The notes under the pieces: generated by a model | The model's input: the letters and a program-made list of their open reading frames with translations, nothing else | What the model was told of the DNA's origin: nothing | Database searches by the model: none | Made by a program: the position numbers and the translations under genes | In this document: positions 26,652-35,472 of the stretch, in pieces | How positions within the stretch are numbered: the stretch's first letter is position 1 | Layout: the number at the start of each line of letters is the position of its first letter | From: Corynebacterium kroppenstedtii | GTDB taxonomy: Bacteria; Actinomycetota; Actinomycetes; Mycobacteriales; Mycobacteriaceae | DNA: 64,000 bases | Assembly (NCBI RefSeq): GCF_003243515.1 | Contig: NZ_QFRA01000002.1 | Span: forward strand, 99,120 to 163,119 | Direction: 5' to 3'

Positions 26652-27953
26652 GTGACTGCTGCTGCGATCGTTGTCGTGGGTGCTCAGTGGGGCGATGAAG
26701 GCAAAGGTAAAGCTACCGACATTTTGGGCGGCAAAGTTGATTACGTCGTCAAGCCCAATGGCGGTAACAACGCTGGCCACACGGTTGTTGTGGGCGGCGA
26801 AAAGTACGAACTCAAGCTGCTTCCCGCGGGAGTGCTGTCCCCGAACGCCACTCCGGTGCTGGGCAATGGCGTGGTGATCAATCTAGAGGCACTGTTCTCT
26901 GAGATTGACGGCCTTGAGGCCCGCGGTGCCGACGCGTCGCGGCTGCGTATTTCGGCGAACGCGCACCTTGTTGCCCCTTATCACCAGACTCTTGACCGCG
27001 TCGGCGAGCGGTTCTTGGGTAAACGAGCCATCGGCACGACGGGCCGCGGTATCGGACCCACTTACTCCGACAAGGTCGCCCGCGTGGGGATTCGTGCCCA
27101 GGACCTTCTCGATCCGTCGATCCTCCGTCAAAAGATCGAGTCTGCCTTGGACTTTAAGAACCAGGTGCTGGTCAAGATCTACAATCGGAAAGCGATTGAT
27201 CCGGACGAGGTCTTCGACTACTTCATGTCGTACGCCGATCGGCTGAAACCAATGCTCATCGACACAGCAACAGTGCTGAATAAGGGGCTTGATGAGGGCA
27301 AATCGGTCCTCATGGAAGGTGGCCAGGCCACGATGCTGGACGTTGACCACGGCACCTATCCCTTCGTGACCAGCTCAAACCCCACGGCCGGTGGTGCGTC
27401 CGTGGGATCGGGAATTGGGCCTGCGAGGATTACCTCAGTTCTGGGAATTTCGAAGGCCTACACAACGCGCGTCGGGGCGGGCCCCTTCCCCACGGAGCTT
27501 TTCGATAAATGGGGTGACTACCTGCGCGACACGGGCCACGAATTCGGCGTGAACACAGGCCGTCCGCGCCGCTGCGGGTGGTACGACTCTGTCGTCGCGC
27601 GGTATGCAGCCCGCGTCAACGGGTTTACCGATTTGTTCATCACCAAGTTGGATGTCCTCGGCGGTATTGGCGAGATCCCGATCTGCGTTGGTTACGACGT
27701 TGATGGCGTGCGACACGATGAAATGCCCTTGACGCAATCCGACTTCCACCACGCCGTCCCGATCTACGAGACGATGCCCGCGTGGGAAGAGGACATCAGC
27801 GGTGCGCGGTCAGTGTCCGATCTGCCGCAGAAAGCCCAGGATTACTTGGAGCGGCTGGAAGAATTATCCGGTTGCCGTATCTCCTACATCGGTGTTGGCC
27901 CCGGCCGCGACGAAACCATCGTAATTAACGACGTTCTGCAGCCCGAGAAATAA
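26652..27953 (+). CDS. purA: Adenylosuccinate synthetase
   Basis: 433 residues; it joins IMP and aspartate, using GTP, in AMP synthesis. Hallmarks are GAQWGDEGKGKATD, NGGNNAGHT, IGTTGRGIGPTYSDK, EGGQATMLDVDHGTYPFVTSS (read in parts) and the C-terminal GVGPGRDETI. GTG 26652 is preferred over GTG 26640 because GGGAG lies five bases before it and the family start AAIVVVGAQWG follows closely. Confidence 0.97.
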   Translation: MTAAAIVVVGAQWGDEGKGKATDILGGKVDYVVKPNGGNNAGHTVVVGGEKYELKLLPAGVLSPNATPVLGNGVVINLEALFSEIDGLEARGADASRLRISANAHLVAPYHQTLDRVGERFLGKRAIGTTGRGIGPTYSDKVARVGIRAQDLLDPSILRQKIESALDFKNQVLVKIYNRKAIDPDEVFDYFMSYADRLKPMLIDTATVLNKGLDEGKSVLMEGGQATMLDVDHGTYPFVTSSNPTAGGASVGSGIGPARITSVLGISKAYTTRVGAGPFPTELFDKWGDYLRDTGHEFGVNTGRPRRCGWYDSVVARYAARVNGFTDLFITKLDVLGGIGEIPICVGYDVDGVRHDEMPLTQSDFHHAVPIYETMPAWEEDISGARSVSDLPQKAQDYLERLEELSGCRISYIGVGPGRDETIVINDVLQPEK

Positions 27954-28275
27954 GGCGGGGGCGCTCTGAGCCGTGGCGGCACTGTGACGTGTTGGGTGGA
28001 GTGGTAGACGGTTCCGCCGCCAGTGATCCGGCGGAATCGGGGTTATCGCTGCAGTTAAATCCAGAGCTTCGAGATTAGTAGAGTTCGCCCCTGCTCTTGT
28101 GTCCGAGGCCGGAATGGTGGTCGAACCTGACAACTCCGACGGCTACCGTGTCGGGAACAGCTTTCTTGACGCGTGCGACGCCCTCGATGCTGAAACCTAG
28201 CCACCTTCTATCGGTCTATGGCGTGCTCATTGTCTCGATAAAGTGTGTCGAGGGTAAACGACTAAAGAGGTTATT
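27954..28275. other. Intergenic region between purA and the nucleoside hydrolase
   Basis: 322 bases. Part of it (about 28024-28199) is an open frame without a start codon, ending VVEPDNSDGYRVGNSFLDA-CDALDAET and a stop. It has protein-like composition and may be the decayed end of a lost gene, but no family is recognisable. GAGG about five bases before ATG 28276 serves the next gene. Confidence 0.4.
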
Positions 28276-29259
28276 ATGCGCAGACTTGTAGCCGATGTTG
28301 ATACGGGTATCGATGACATGCTCGCACTGATCTATCTCGCCACACGGCACCGCGCCGGGGAAATTGAGTTAGCGGGAGTGACGACGATCGCTGGAAACAC
28401 GACCGTCGATCAGGTCGCAGTGAACACGCGTTGGGTGCTTGACCTGTGCGGATGCTCAGACGTTCCCGTTGGGTTGGGTCCAACCGCACCGGTCTGCCTT
28501 CCGTTGACCACCACTCCCGAAACTCACGGCGACGACGGGCTGGGGTACGCTCGTCCGCCGCGTGAGGTTAGCGAGGGACTATTGGTGGATTGCGGTGAAC
28601 CCACCGGCCGTGTGTTGACCACAACTGACGTGTGGGAAGCCGCTTTTCGGCACGGCCCGGCTGATTTTGTCGCGACGGGCCCGCTGACGTCGGTCGCGAT
28701 GAATCCCGAGTTAGTATCGCGGTTCGATTCGCTGACAGTTATGGGCGGTGCCGTCGATTATCGGGGAAATACGACCCCCACAGCGGAGTGGAATTTCTGG
28801 GTCGACCCTGACGCGGCGGCGATGACGCTGAACGAAACTCGGCAGCGCGGGTGGGATGTGACGCTGTGCCACCTGGGTGTGACGGAAACGATCCTCGTCA
28901 CGCCGGACGATATCGCGCGATGGGGTTTGCCGGGTGAGTTGGGCACACTTGTGAAAGATGCGCTGCGTTTTTACTTCGAATTCCATGACAATGAGGGGAT
29001 CGGTTATTGTGCCCAGGTCCATGACTTACTTGCTGTCATGGTGGCCCTCGGTGCGGTGAGTTACGGGACTGTTGACAAGGTGCTGGCCGCCGTGCCCGAT
29101 GATCGGGGTGCAATAACGACGGCGACGCCGGCTGATGAGGATCGAGAACACGTCGCTCACGGAAAGTCCGCCATGGTCCACGTTCTCGATTCCGTCGATC
29201 CGGACGACGTGAGAGCCGAAACACAGCGCACCTTCGCCACTCTCACTCCCACCCGATAG
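28276..29259 (+). CDS. Inosine/uridine-preferring nucleoside hydrolase family protein
   Basis: 327 residues. The calcium-binding DVDTGIDDMLAL replaces the N-terminal DTDxGxDDxxAL signature of the family, and the later VTGP-type block reads FVATGPLTSVAMNPEL with MGGAVDYRGN after it. These enzymes split nucleosides into base and ribose for salvage. The specific substrate cannot be told. ATG 28276 follows AAAGAGG. It converges on metE with about 100 bases between the stops and no evident terminator hairpin. Confidence 0.9.
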   Translation: MRRLVADVDTGIDDMLALIYLATRHRAGEIELAGVTTIAGNTTVDQVAVNTRWVLDLCGCSDVPVGLGPTAPVCLPLTTTPETHGDDGLGYARPPREVSEGLLVDCGEPTGRVLTTTDVWEAAFRHGPADFVATGPLTSVAMNPELVSRFDSLTVMGGAVDYRGNTTPTAEWNFWVDPDAAAMTLNETRQRGWDVTLCHLGVTETILVTPDDIARWGLPGELGTLVKDALRFYFEFHDNEGIGYCAQVHDLLAVMVALGAVSYGTVDKVLAAVPDDRGAITTATPADEDREHVAHGKSAMVHVLDSVDPDDVRAETQRTFATLTPTR

Positions 29260-29361
29260 CCGTTTTTCGGCAGCGGGGCTCGTTAATCGGCCCGCCGGGC
29301 TATAGCTTCCTCGCGCGCCGCCGATCGATCCATAGCGCGCCAGCCGCTCCATAGTGGGACG

Positions 29362-31842
29362 TCAGCGGCCTAATTGCTCCCGAACGCTCCGGGTGGCCTC
29401 AACCATGTTGCGCAGTGACCTGGTCGTCTCTGGCCACGCCCGCGTCTTCAGCCCACAGTCGGGGTTAATCCACAGAGGTTTAACACCGACGGCACCGATA
29501 GCGTCGCGAATAAGTGTGGTGATTTCGTCGACTGACGGCACGCGGGGCGAGTGAATATCCCACACACCAGGACCAATGCCGAGGGAGAAACCGGCGTCGC
29601 GAAGAGCCTTGAGTACCTTCATGCCGTTGCGGGCCGATTCAATGGTGGTGACGTCGGCATCCAAGTCGATAATCGTATCGATGAGCTCATTGAATTGTGA
29701 GTAACACATATGAGTATGGATGTGGATATCCGGGCCAGCACTCGACGTTGCTAAACGGAAGGCCTGGGTTGCCCACGCCGTATAGGCGTCGTGGTCAGCT
29801 CTGCGTAAGGGGAGAAGTTCACGAATGGCAGGTTCGTCGACCTGAATAATGCGCGCTCCGGCCTGAATAAGATCATCGATCTCGTCGCGCAGCGCGAGTG
29901 CCACCTGGTCGGCAGTAACCGACATGGGTTGATCTTCGCGAACGAACGACCACGCGAGCATCGTGACCGGCCCCGTGAGCATCCCCTTCACCGGTTTGTC
30001 GGTGGCGTCCTGCGCGACGCCGAACCAATGTGTCGTCAACGGTGACGGCCGGAAAACGTCGCCGGTCACGATGGGTGGACGGACGCACCGCGACCCGTAG
30101 GACTGAACCCAGCCATTCGTCGTGGAGCAGTACCCGTCCAGTTGTTCAGAGAAGTACTGAACCATGTCATTCCGCTCAGGTTCGCCGTGAACGAGGACAT
30201 CGAGGCCAAGATCTTCCTGAGCCTTGATGGTGGACCGCACTTCGTCTTCCATTCGTGCGGTGTATTCCTCCTGGGTGATGGTGCCGTCGCGTTTGTCTTT
30301 CCGCGCGCGCCGGATGGCCGATGTTTGGGGGAACGACCCGATCGTGGTGGTGGGAAGTGCAGGTAGCGACGGGCCTGTTCGGTCGCTGAACGGAACGCGG
30401 TGACGGTCGTCGTCGGTGATCGAGCTCAGCCGCCGTTGAACATCGTCGTTAGTGGGCAGCCCCTCGGATAGCGCTTGGTTCGATGTGGCAATGTAGTGCT
30501 CGTCGTCTGGGGTACTTGCCGACGCTAGGGCGCGGTGGAGGATCGCGAGTTCTTGTATTTTCTCCTCGCCGAACGCTAATCGATTGCGGACATCGACGGG
30601 AAGCCCAGGTTCGGAGCTGTCTTCTTGTTTGTCGGTGCCGTCGGCGTTGCGCCCGAGGCGATAGGGGACGTGGAGGAGGGAACACGACGTCGAGGCCACC
30701 ACCGGCCCACGCTCGGCGAGTTTTTCGAGTGTGCGTAACACTTGTTCCATATCGGTACGCCAGATGTTGCGACCATTGACAACTCCCACGACGAGTGTTT
30801 CATTGCCCGTCCATGCATCGATCCAGGAAGCGAGGATATCGTCGTGAGGAGCGGCGTCGCCGCTGGCGTCATCGTGGGTGGCGTCGCTACTGCTGGCGGC
30901 GCTCCGTGTGGCGGTTTGCTGGCTCGGGATTAGGTCGACGGCGATACCGTCGACGCCAGTGCCGCTCAGTGCGGCGAGGGCATGATCACCAGGGCCAAAA
31001 TAGGTGGCGACCAGTAGTTTCACGTCGGCTTTTCCGGCTGCCTCGGCGAGCTTCGTGTAGGCGGAACGGACACGATCGGTATCGGCGTCGGTGACGTCGC
31101 AGGTCAATTGCGGCTCGTCCAGCTGCACCCATTCCACTCCGGTGGAACCTAAGCGCGTAATAAATTCTGTGTAGGCATCGATCAGTGGTTGCCACAGCCC
31201 GTCGAGATCATCGTCGGATGCCTGGTCAGCCAAGGTCAGATAGGTGAACGGGCCAACCAACACGGGTCGCACGTTGGCGGTATTCCGTAGCTCGGTGACG
31301 TCGGCAAGAAAATCGTCGATAGCCAGGTCAAACTTCGTGTCGACGGTGAGCTCGGGGACGATGTAGTGGTAGTTGGTGTCATACCACTTGGTCATTGCCG
31401 ACGGGGCATGATCCGACGTCCCCCGAGCGGTGGCGAAGCGGCGATCGATGTCGCGCGGTAGTCGATCTCGTATCGATGGTGCTGGCTCGTGGTTGGGGGC
31501 GGTATGATCCGGGATTGCATTGAAGCGTGCGGGGAGGACGCCGAGGTAGGCACTCATGTCGAGCACGGCGTCGTAGTAGCTGCGTCCCATGGTGGGGACA
31601 GATGTCATTCCGGCCGAGGCGAGATTCTGCGTGTAGGTCGTGGTGAGCTCCCACGCGGTGCGGGCCAGGTGGGAAGCGTGTTCGTGGGCTTCGTGCCCTG
31701 GGGCTGAGCTGGCCCCATGCCCTTTATCTGTGTGGGATGCGCGCTTTTCGGCTGCAGAGCCTGATTTCCAGTATTTCTCGCAAGCGCGTTTGAGTTCGCG
31801 GCGTGGACCGATACGTGGCACGCCAAGTGTTGTGAATGTCAT
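29362..31842 (-). CDS. metE: Cobalamin-independent methionine synthase
   Basis: 826 residues, longer than the usual 755-ish. It methylates homocysteine from 5-methyltetrahydropteroyl-triglutamate. The C-terminal catalytic domain has the zinc ligands in HTHMCYSQF and NPDCGLKTR, and QVDEPAIRE. The N-terminus shows FTTLGVPRIGPRRELKRACE-YW. Extra length comes from low-complexity inserts near residues 35-60 (SAAEKRASHTDKGHG...) and 310-345 (SAASSSDATHDDASGDAAP). ATG 31842 has a GAGGA site. A cobalamin riboswitch lies immediately upstream, so it should be shut off when B12 is available, implying a B12-dependent MetH elsewhere. Confidence 0.96.
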   Translation of the reverse strand: MTFTTLGVPRIGPRRELKRACEKYWKSGSAAEKRASHTDKGHGASSAPGHEAHEHASHLARTAWELTTTYTQNLASAGMTSVPTMGRSYYDAVLDMSAYLGVLPARFNAIPDHTAPNHEPAPSIRDRLPRDIDRRFATARGTSDHAPSAMTKWYDTNYHYIVPELTVDTKFDLAIDDFLADVTELRNTANVRPVLVGPFTYLTLADQASDDDLDGLWQPLIDAYTEFITRLGSTGVEWVQLDEPQLTCDVTDADTDRVRSAYTKLAEAAGKADVKLLVATYFGPGDHALAALSGTGVDGIAVDLIPSQQTATRSAASSSDATHDDASGDAAPHDDILASWIDAWTGNETLVVGVVNGRNIWRTDMEQVLRTLEKLAERGPVVASTSCSLLHVPYRLGRNADGTDKQEDSSEPGLPVDVRNRLAFGEEKIQELAILHRALASASTPDDEHYIATSNQALSEGLPTNDDVQRRLSSITDDDRHRVPFSDRTGPSLPALPTTTIGSFPQTSAIRRARKDKRDGTITQEEYTARMEDEVRSTIKAQEDLGLDVLVHGEPERNDMVQYFSEQLDGYCSTTNGWVQSYGSRCVRPPIVTGDVFRPSPLTTHWFGVAQDATDKPVKGMLTGPVTMLAWSFVREDQPMSVTADQVALALRDEIDDLIQAGARIIQVDEPAIRELLPLRRADHDAYTAWATQAFRLATSSAGPDIHIHTHMCYSQFNELIDTIIDLDADVTTIESARNGMKVLKALRDAGFSLGIGPGVWDIHSPRVPSVDEITTLIRDAIGAVGVKPLWINPDCGLKTRAWPETTRSLRNMVEATRSVREQLGR

Positions 31843-31894
31843 TCCTGATCCTCGTCAGTGGTGGACACACGGGCCCGGCGGGCTCCGCGACGAT

Positions 31895-32130
31895 AAGCAG
31901 GTATTCGGACTCGTGAGCACTCCGCCGGCGCGTGATGTGACACGCTGTTCCTGATGTTGATCCTGATGGCCATAAGAGGGTGGTCATCCGGGGCGGAACC
32001 TGATTGACACTGCTTCCCAGAGCTCCTCCTGGCTGGGGAGAAGCACCAGTGCATCATTGTGTCGTTTGGTTTTCTCACATACCGCTGCGGGACAGTTCCG
32101 GATTCTCACCGGATTCCCTGGTTTTCTGCT
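31895..32130 (-). ncRNA. Cobalamin riboswitch controlling metE
   Basis: Read on the minus strand, the leader contains GGGAATCCGGTGAGAATCC followed by GGAACTGTCCCGCAG (32088-32119), the conserved B12 core. It ends with GAGTCCGAATACCTGC (31898-31913), matching the usual GAGTCCGAAGACCTGCC. The GC-rich GCCCGCCGGGC stem and the GAGGA ribosome site of metE follow, with no T-run, so control is more likely at translation than by termination. Confidence 0.9.
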
Positions 32131-32519
32131 TCACGAGAGAGTCAAAGCCATTCGTGCGGCAGAAGAACTTATCGCATTCTCTATCGTAAAGGGTGGTGGG
32201 TGACTCTGTACGTGGTGGCGCGAATCACTCATGAAATGGGGAAAATTTGTAGAGCCGTGGGTGGCTACTGTGGTGGTGCAGTTACAGTGGCGGGGATGGC
32301 TACTCAGAACACCTCGACACGAACCGCAGATTGTGGCGGTGGGGAAATGATTATGGACGCCGTGCCGCTGGACTATAGGGTTTTGCGCCAACGTAAGCCC
32401 GCCGCACATCTGTCGGCAATAAATAAGACCGAGGTCAACACGGGTTTCCAGGGCTAGGGTTCCCATAGGTTAGAGTATTGACAGCTCGAGGTGACATAGA
32501 GCGTCCTACCAGTAGATCG
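32131..32519. other. Intergenic region between the metE leader and the ECF operon leader
   Basis: About 390 bases between divergent transcripts, presumably with both promoters. TTGACA at about 32479 is a candidate -35 box for the ECF operon. Short open frames on both strands have no coding character that I can defend. Confidence 0.4.
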
Positions 32520-32620
32520 CGCGGAAACGCGTGAAACGCTGCCGAAAAACGTGCTTGGCAGAGTGGAGCGCGTCTACCTGCACAGTTGCGCTGCGTTTCA
32601 CGTGCAGCACGTGCATAATC
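32520..32620 (+). promoter_or_regulatory. Structured 5' leader of the ECF transporter operon
   Basis: A perfect 10-bp stem, CGTGAAACGC (32530-32539) with GCGTTTCACG (32593-32602), encloses 53 bases that contain a smaller TGCC...GGCA hairpin (32540-32560). Just outside, CACGTG-CA-GCACGTG (32599-32613) can form a competing hairpin. ATG 32652 follows with GGAG upstream. It matches neither TPP nor cobalamin motifs. It may be a ligand- or protein-responsive leader. Confidence 0.5.
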
Positions 32621-32651
32621 AGTCCGAGAATGTGCCGGATACGGAGAACCT

Positions 32652-33467
32652 ATGAGCACCAACGGCCCCGTCGAGCCCACTACATCACCTGACCACAACG
32701 ATCGCGCAGCGTCGAACGCCCCCAAGCGACGCATCTTCAACTCCGCGAATGTGTGCACCGCCATCGCGATTCTCATTATGGCGGCGACGTGGTTGACGCT
32801 GGTCCTGATGCAGCCCGACGATCCCTGGGAATCGCTTGCCGATGGTAAGGGATCGATCATCGCGCTGGCCGGTTTCGGTGTGAGTGCGCTGATCGCGTTG
32901 ATCGGGATTGTGCCCAAGCTGCCTCCGCGGTCGCTGGCCCTGCTACCTGCGGCGTTGGTCATTAACATCGTGGTCGGGCAGGTCATCGGTACGATGCCGC
33001 TACCGGTTCCGCTGTATCTGGACTCCATCGGGACGGTTCTGATCGCCGCCCTCGCCGGTCCGCAGGCGGGCATGGCAACGGGTGTGCTGTCGGCCCTGAT
33101 CTGGGGAACCTTCAACCCGACCGTGGTACCCTTCGCGGTGGATTACGCCATGATCGGCTTGCTCGCGGGCCTGGTGCCGTGGACGAAGCGCTGGGCTTCC
33201 CCGATTGCCGGCGTGTTCGTCGGTTTGTTGTCCGCGTTGATGGCTGCGCCGGTGGCGTCGTTCATTTTCGGCGGGACAGCCGGTACCGGCACGGGTTTGT
33301 TGGTGACAGCGTATCGCGGGCTTGGTTTCAGCCCCATGACCGCCGTTTATTTGCAGTCGCTGACCTCGGATCCAATTGACAAGGTGATCGTGTTTACACT
33401 GGTAGCGGCGATTATTGCGGCTCTTCCGCTTCGAACGATCCGCTCATTTTCGACGAAGAAGTCGTAG
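32652..33467 (+). CDS. ECF transporter S component (substrate-binding membrane subunit)
   Basis: 271 residues: a hydrophilic N-terminal 35 residues, then about six or seven membrane segments. The block PVPLYLDSIGTVLIAALAGP with GMATGVLSALIWG resembles S components of energy-coupling-factor importers, which bind a vitamin or related small solute. T and A subunit genes follow at once. The substrate is not evident; the neighbours purT and the thiamine operon hint at a purine or thiamine-related solute, which is only inference. ATG 32652 follows ACGGAGAACCT. Confidence 0.82.
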   Translation: MSTNGPVEPTTSPDHNDRAASNAPKRRIFNSANVCTAIAILIMAATWLTLVLMQPDDPWESLADGKGSIIALAGFGVSALIALIGIVPKLPPRSLALLPAALVINIVVGQVIGTMPLPVPLYLDSIGTVLIAALAGPQAGMATGVLSALIWGTFNPTVVPFAVDYAMIGLLAGLVPWTKRWASPIAGVFVGLLSALMAAPVASFIFGGTAGTGTGLLVTAYRGLGFSPMTAVYLQSLTSDPIDKVIVFTLVAAIIAALPLRTIRSFSTKKS

Positions 33468-33482
33468 GAGTCGTGGATAGCG

Positions 33483-34241
33483 TTGCCGTCTAGCCTCGTA
33501 ATTGCCGACGCGGTTGGCCCCGCCTCCTCCATATCTGTGAGGGAAAGGGACACATACGCCACCCAACCCCACCCTATGCCATTGCAACATCCCAAGGAGC
33601 CCGACATCCATCCCTACACTCCGCTCGTGACCGCAGCCTGCCTGATGGTGAGTGTCACGGTAATCAATGCGCCGTGGGCATCGGCTATCGGGGTAAGTGT
33701 CGCCGTGGTGGCGTCGCTAATAATTAGGAATAAGGCAGCGACCTTGGCCGCCGTCACCATCATCATCCCAGCGTGCGTTTCATTTTCGCTGATGTACGGC
33801 CTTTTTGGTTCATGGGCGACAGCCGCGGCGCTGAGCCTGCGTTTCGCCGCGGTGGTGGGCTGCGGCGTGATGTTTGATTCGCTAGTCAACCCGGATGCGC
33901 TTATGCGCGCCCTGCAAACGTGGCTACCGGCGTCGATCGTGTATGTGGTGGGCTCGGTTGTTCGGTTAATTCCGATGGCGACGTCGAGAATGAGAGCCAT
34001 CCAGCAGATTCAGCGCTCAAGGGGCGTGAAATCGCAAAGGAGAAAGCTGGTCATCCCGCTGGTCGTGGGGCTGGTGACGGATGCGGCGCAGCGGTCCCGG
34101 CCGTTGTCGCGAACCGGAATTGCTCAGCCGGGGCGGCGAACGGTGCTGTACCCGGTCCGCGATCGCGCGTGGGAGCGTATGGTCCGTTTCGGAATGGTCG
34201 CGGTGATGTGCGCGGCCTGTGTGTGGGGGATCGCGGGATAG
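33483..34241 (+). CDS. ECF transporter T component (EcfT)
   Basis: 252 residues with four to five membrane segments and a C-terminal cytoplasmic region bearing Arg-Gly elements (QQIQRSRGVKSQ and RSRPLSRTGI) that in EcfT proteins couple to the ATPases. TTG 33483 has AGGAG upstream at a slightly long distance; ATG 33576 is a possible later start. It links the S component to the double ATPase encoded next. Confidence 0.82.
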   Translation: MPSSLVIADAVGPASSISVRERDTYATQPHPMPLQHPKEPDIHPYTPLVTAACLMVSVTVINAPWASAIGVSVAVVASLIIRNKAATLAAVTIIIPACVSFSLMYGLFGSWATAAALSLRFAAVVGCGVMFDSLVNPDALMRALQTWLPASIVYVVGSVVRLIPMATSRMRAIQQIQRSRGVKSQRRKLVIPLVVGLVTDAAQRSRPLSRTGIAQPGRRTVLYPVRDRAWERMVRFGMVAVMCAACVWGIAG

Positions 34242-34273
34242 AACGGGGTAGAATAGAGTAGAACAGGGTAGCG

Positions 34274-35467
34274 ATGAAGCGGTTTGTGTGTGCCCCGAGT
34301 GGCTCCGGGATGAGCGAGGAGGCGTGGGCACTCGCGGAGACGACGGGTGCCGCGTGGGTGGGCAATGATGCGGCGGCTCACATCACCTTGCTGCGGAGCA
34401 CTGTGGAGCAGGAGCTTGCGTTTGGCATGGAGCAGATGGGCGTGCCCGTTCCGGACATGCGCGCCCGAATACGGGATGTTGCTGGCCGATGGGGGTTGAC
34501 GACGCTCCTCCAGCGCGATCCGTCGAAATTGTCGACGGGGCAGACGCGCCGAGTGGCCATCGCGTCCGCTCTTTTACGCAATCCTGACAACCTGGTGTTG
34601 GACTGTCCACTGGACGGGTGTGACATGGATGCGACGCGAGCATTGGTGCAGGTTGTGGATAGTTTTCCGGGCGACGTCACTATTTTTGACCGCACGTGGA
34701 ACCACTTAGCTGATCTATGTGACGTTGAATCGCGTTATCCCGAGGGCGTTGGGCTGAATCCTGTTGCGGGGGCGGAATATGACTCCCCAGCTGAATTAAG
34801 TCAGAGTTCCGACGGCGACTCTCTCCCGGCTCATACGCCCGTTTTGATGATCAACGACCTCGTGGTTGAGCGTCATGCTTTTACTCTGGGGCCTTTGTCG
34901 GCCGTCATTCCGAGGGGAATTACTCACATCGCGGGACTAAACGGTACGGGGAAGACCACGCTTCTTCTTGCCTTGGCAGATTTGATTGAGCACAGTGGTC
35001 GATCGCAACAAGCGATTAGGTCGGACAGCCTCGAGCCGACTCAACCCCTCCGCTACGGCTGGGCCCCGACATCAATGGACACGTCGTTCTCAGCGAAAAC
35101 GGTGAGGGATGAGATCGCGATCGGCTCTACTCTCCGCAACGCCGACGCGCTGATCGAATATTGCGGGTTGCAGGATGTCGCGGGCGTCCACCCGCTGGAC
35201 GTAGCGTCGTCAGAAAGAAGAATTGTGTCGGTTGCCTGCGCGTTGGCCCGTGGCCCGGAGTTCCTTTTCCTGGACGAGCCCACCGTTGGCCTGGACGTTT
35301 ATGGGTATCGCACCTTGGAGCGCATCATGCGCGGGTTCGTTGCTGGTGAGATCCATAATGTGCTGTGCACCCACGGCGGCGACACATTAGGCGAACCTAA
35401 ATCAGTGGTGTGGACGTGCCACAACGGGCCGTATTCCCAGCTTTCGGACTATCGGCTGGTACTCTGA
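34274..35467 (+). CDS. ECF transporter ATPase: two fused ABC domains with one degenerate nucleotide site
   Basis: 397 residues with two ABC halves. Half 1 (1-170) has a ruined P-loop (APSGSGMSEE; Met for Lys) and Walker B LVLDCP (Cys for catalytic Glu), but a good signature LSTGQTRR. Half 2 (about 195-397) has an intact P-loop GLNGTGKTT, Walker B LFLDEPTVGLD and switch His (CTHG), but a poor signature (VASSERR). In an ABC dimer each site pairs one half's P-loop with the other's signature. So one composite site is complete and the other is dead. ATG 34274; five bases separate it from purT. Confidence 0.85.
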   Translation: MKRFVCAPSGSGMSEEAWALAETTGAAWVGNDAAAHITLLRSTVEQELAFGMEQMGVPVPDMRARIRDVAGRWGLTTLLQRDPSKLSTGQTRRVAIASALLRNPDNLVLDCPLDGCDMDATRALVQVVDSFPGDVTIFDRTWNHLADLCDVESRYPEGVGLNPVAGAEYDSPAELSQSSDGDSLPAHTPVLMINDLVVERHAFTLGPLSAVIPRGITHIAGLNGTGKTTLLLALADLIEHSGRSQQAIRSDSLEPTQPLRYGWAPTSMDTSFSAKTVRDEIAIGSTLRNADALIEYCGLQDVAGVHPLDVASSERRIVSVACALARGPEFLFLDEPTVGLDVYGYRTLERIMRGFVAGEIHNVLCTHGGDTLGEPKSVVWTCHNGPYSQLSDYRLVL

Positions 35468-35472
35468 CCAGC

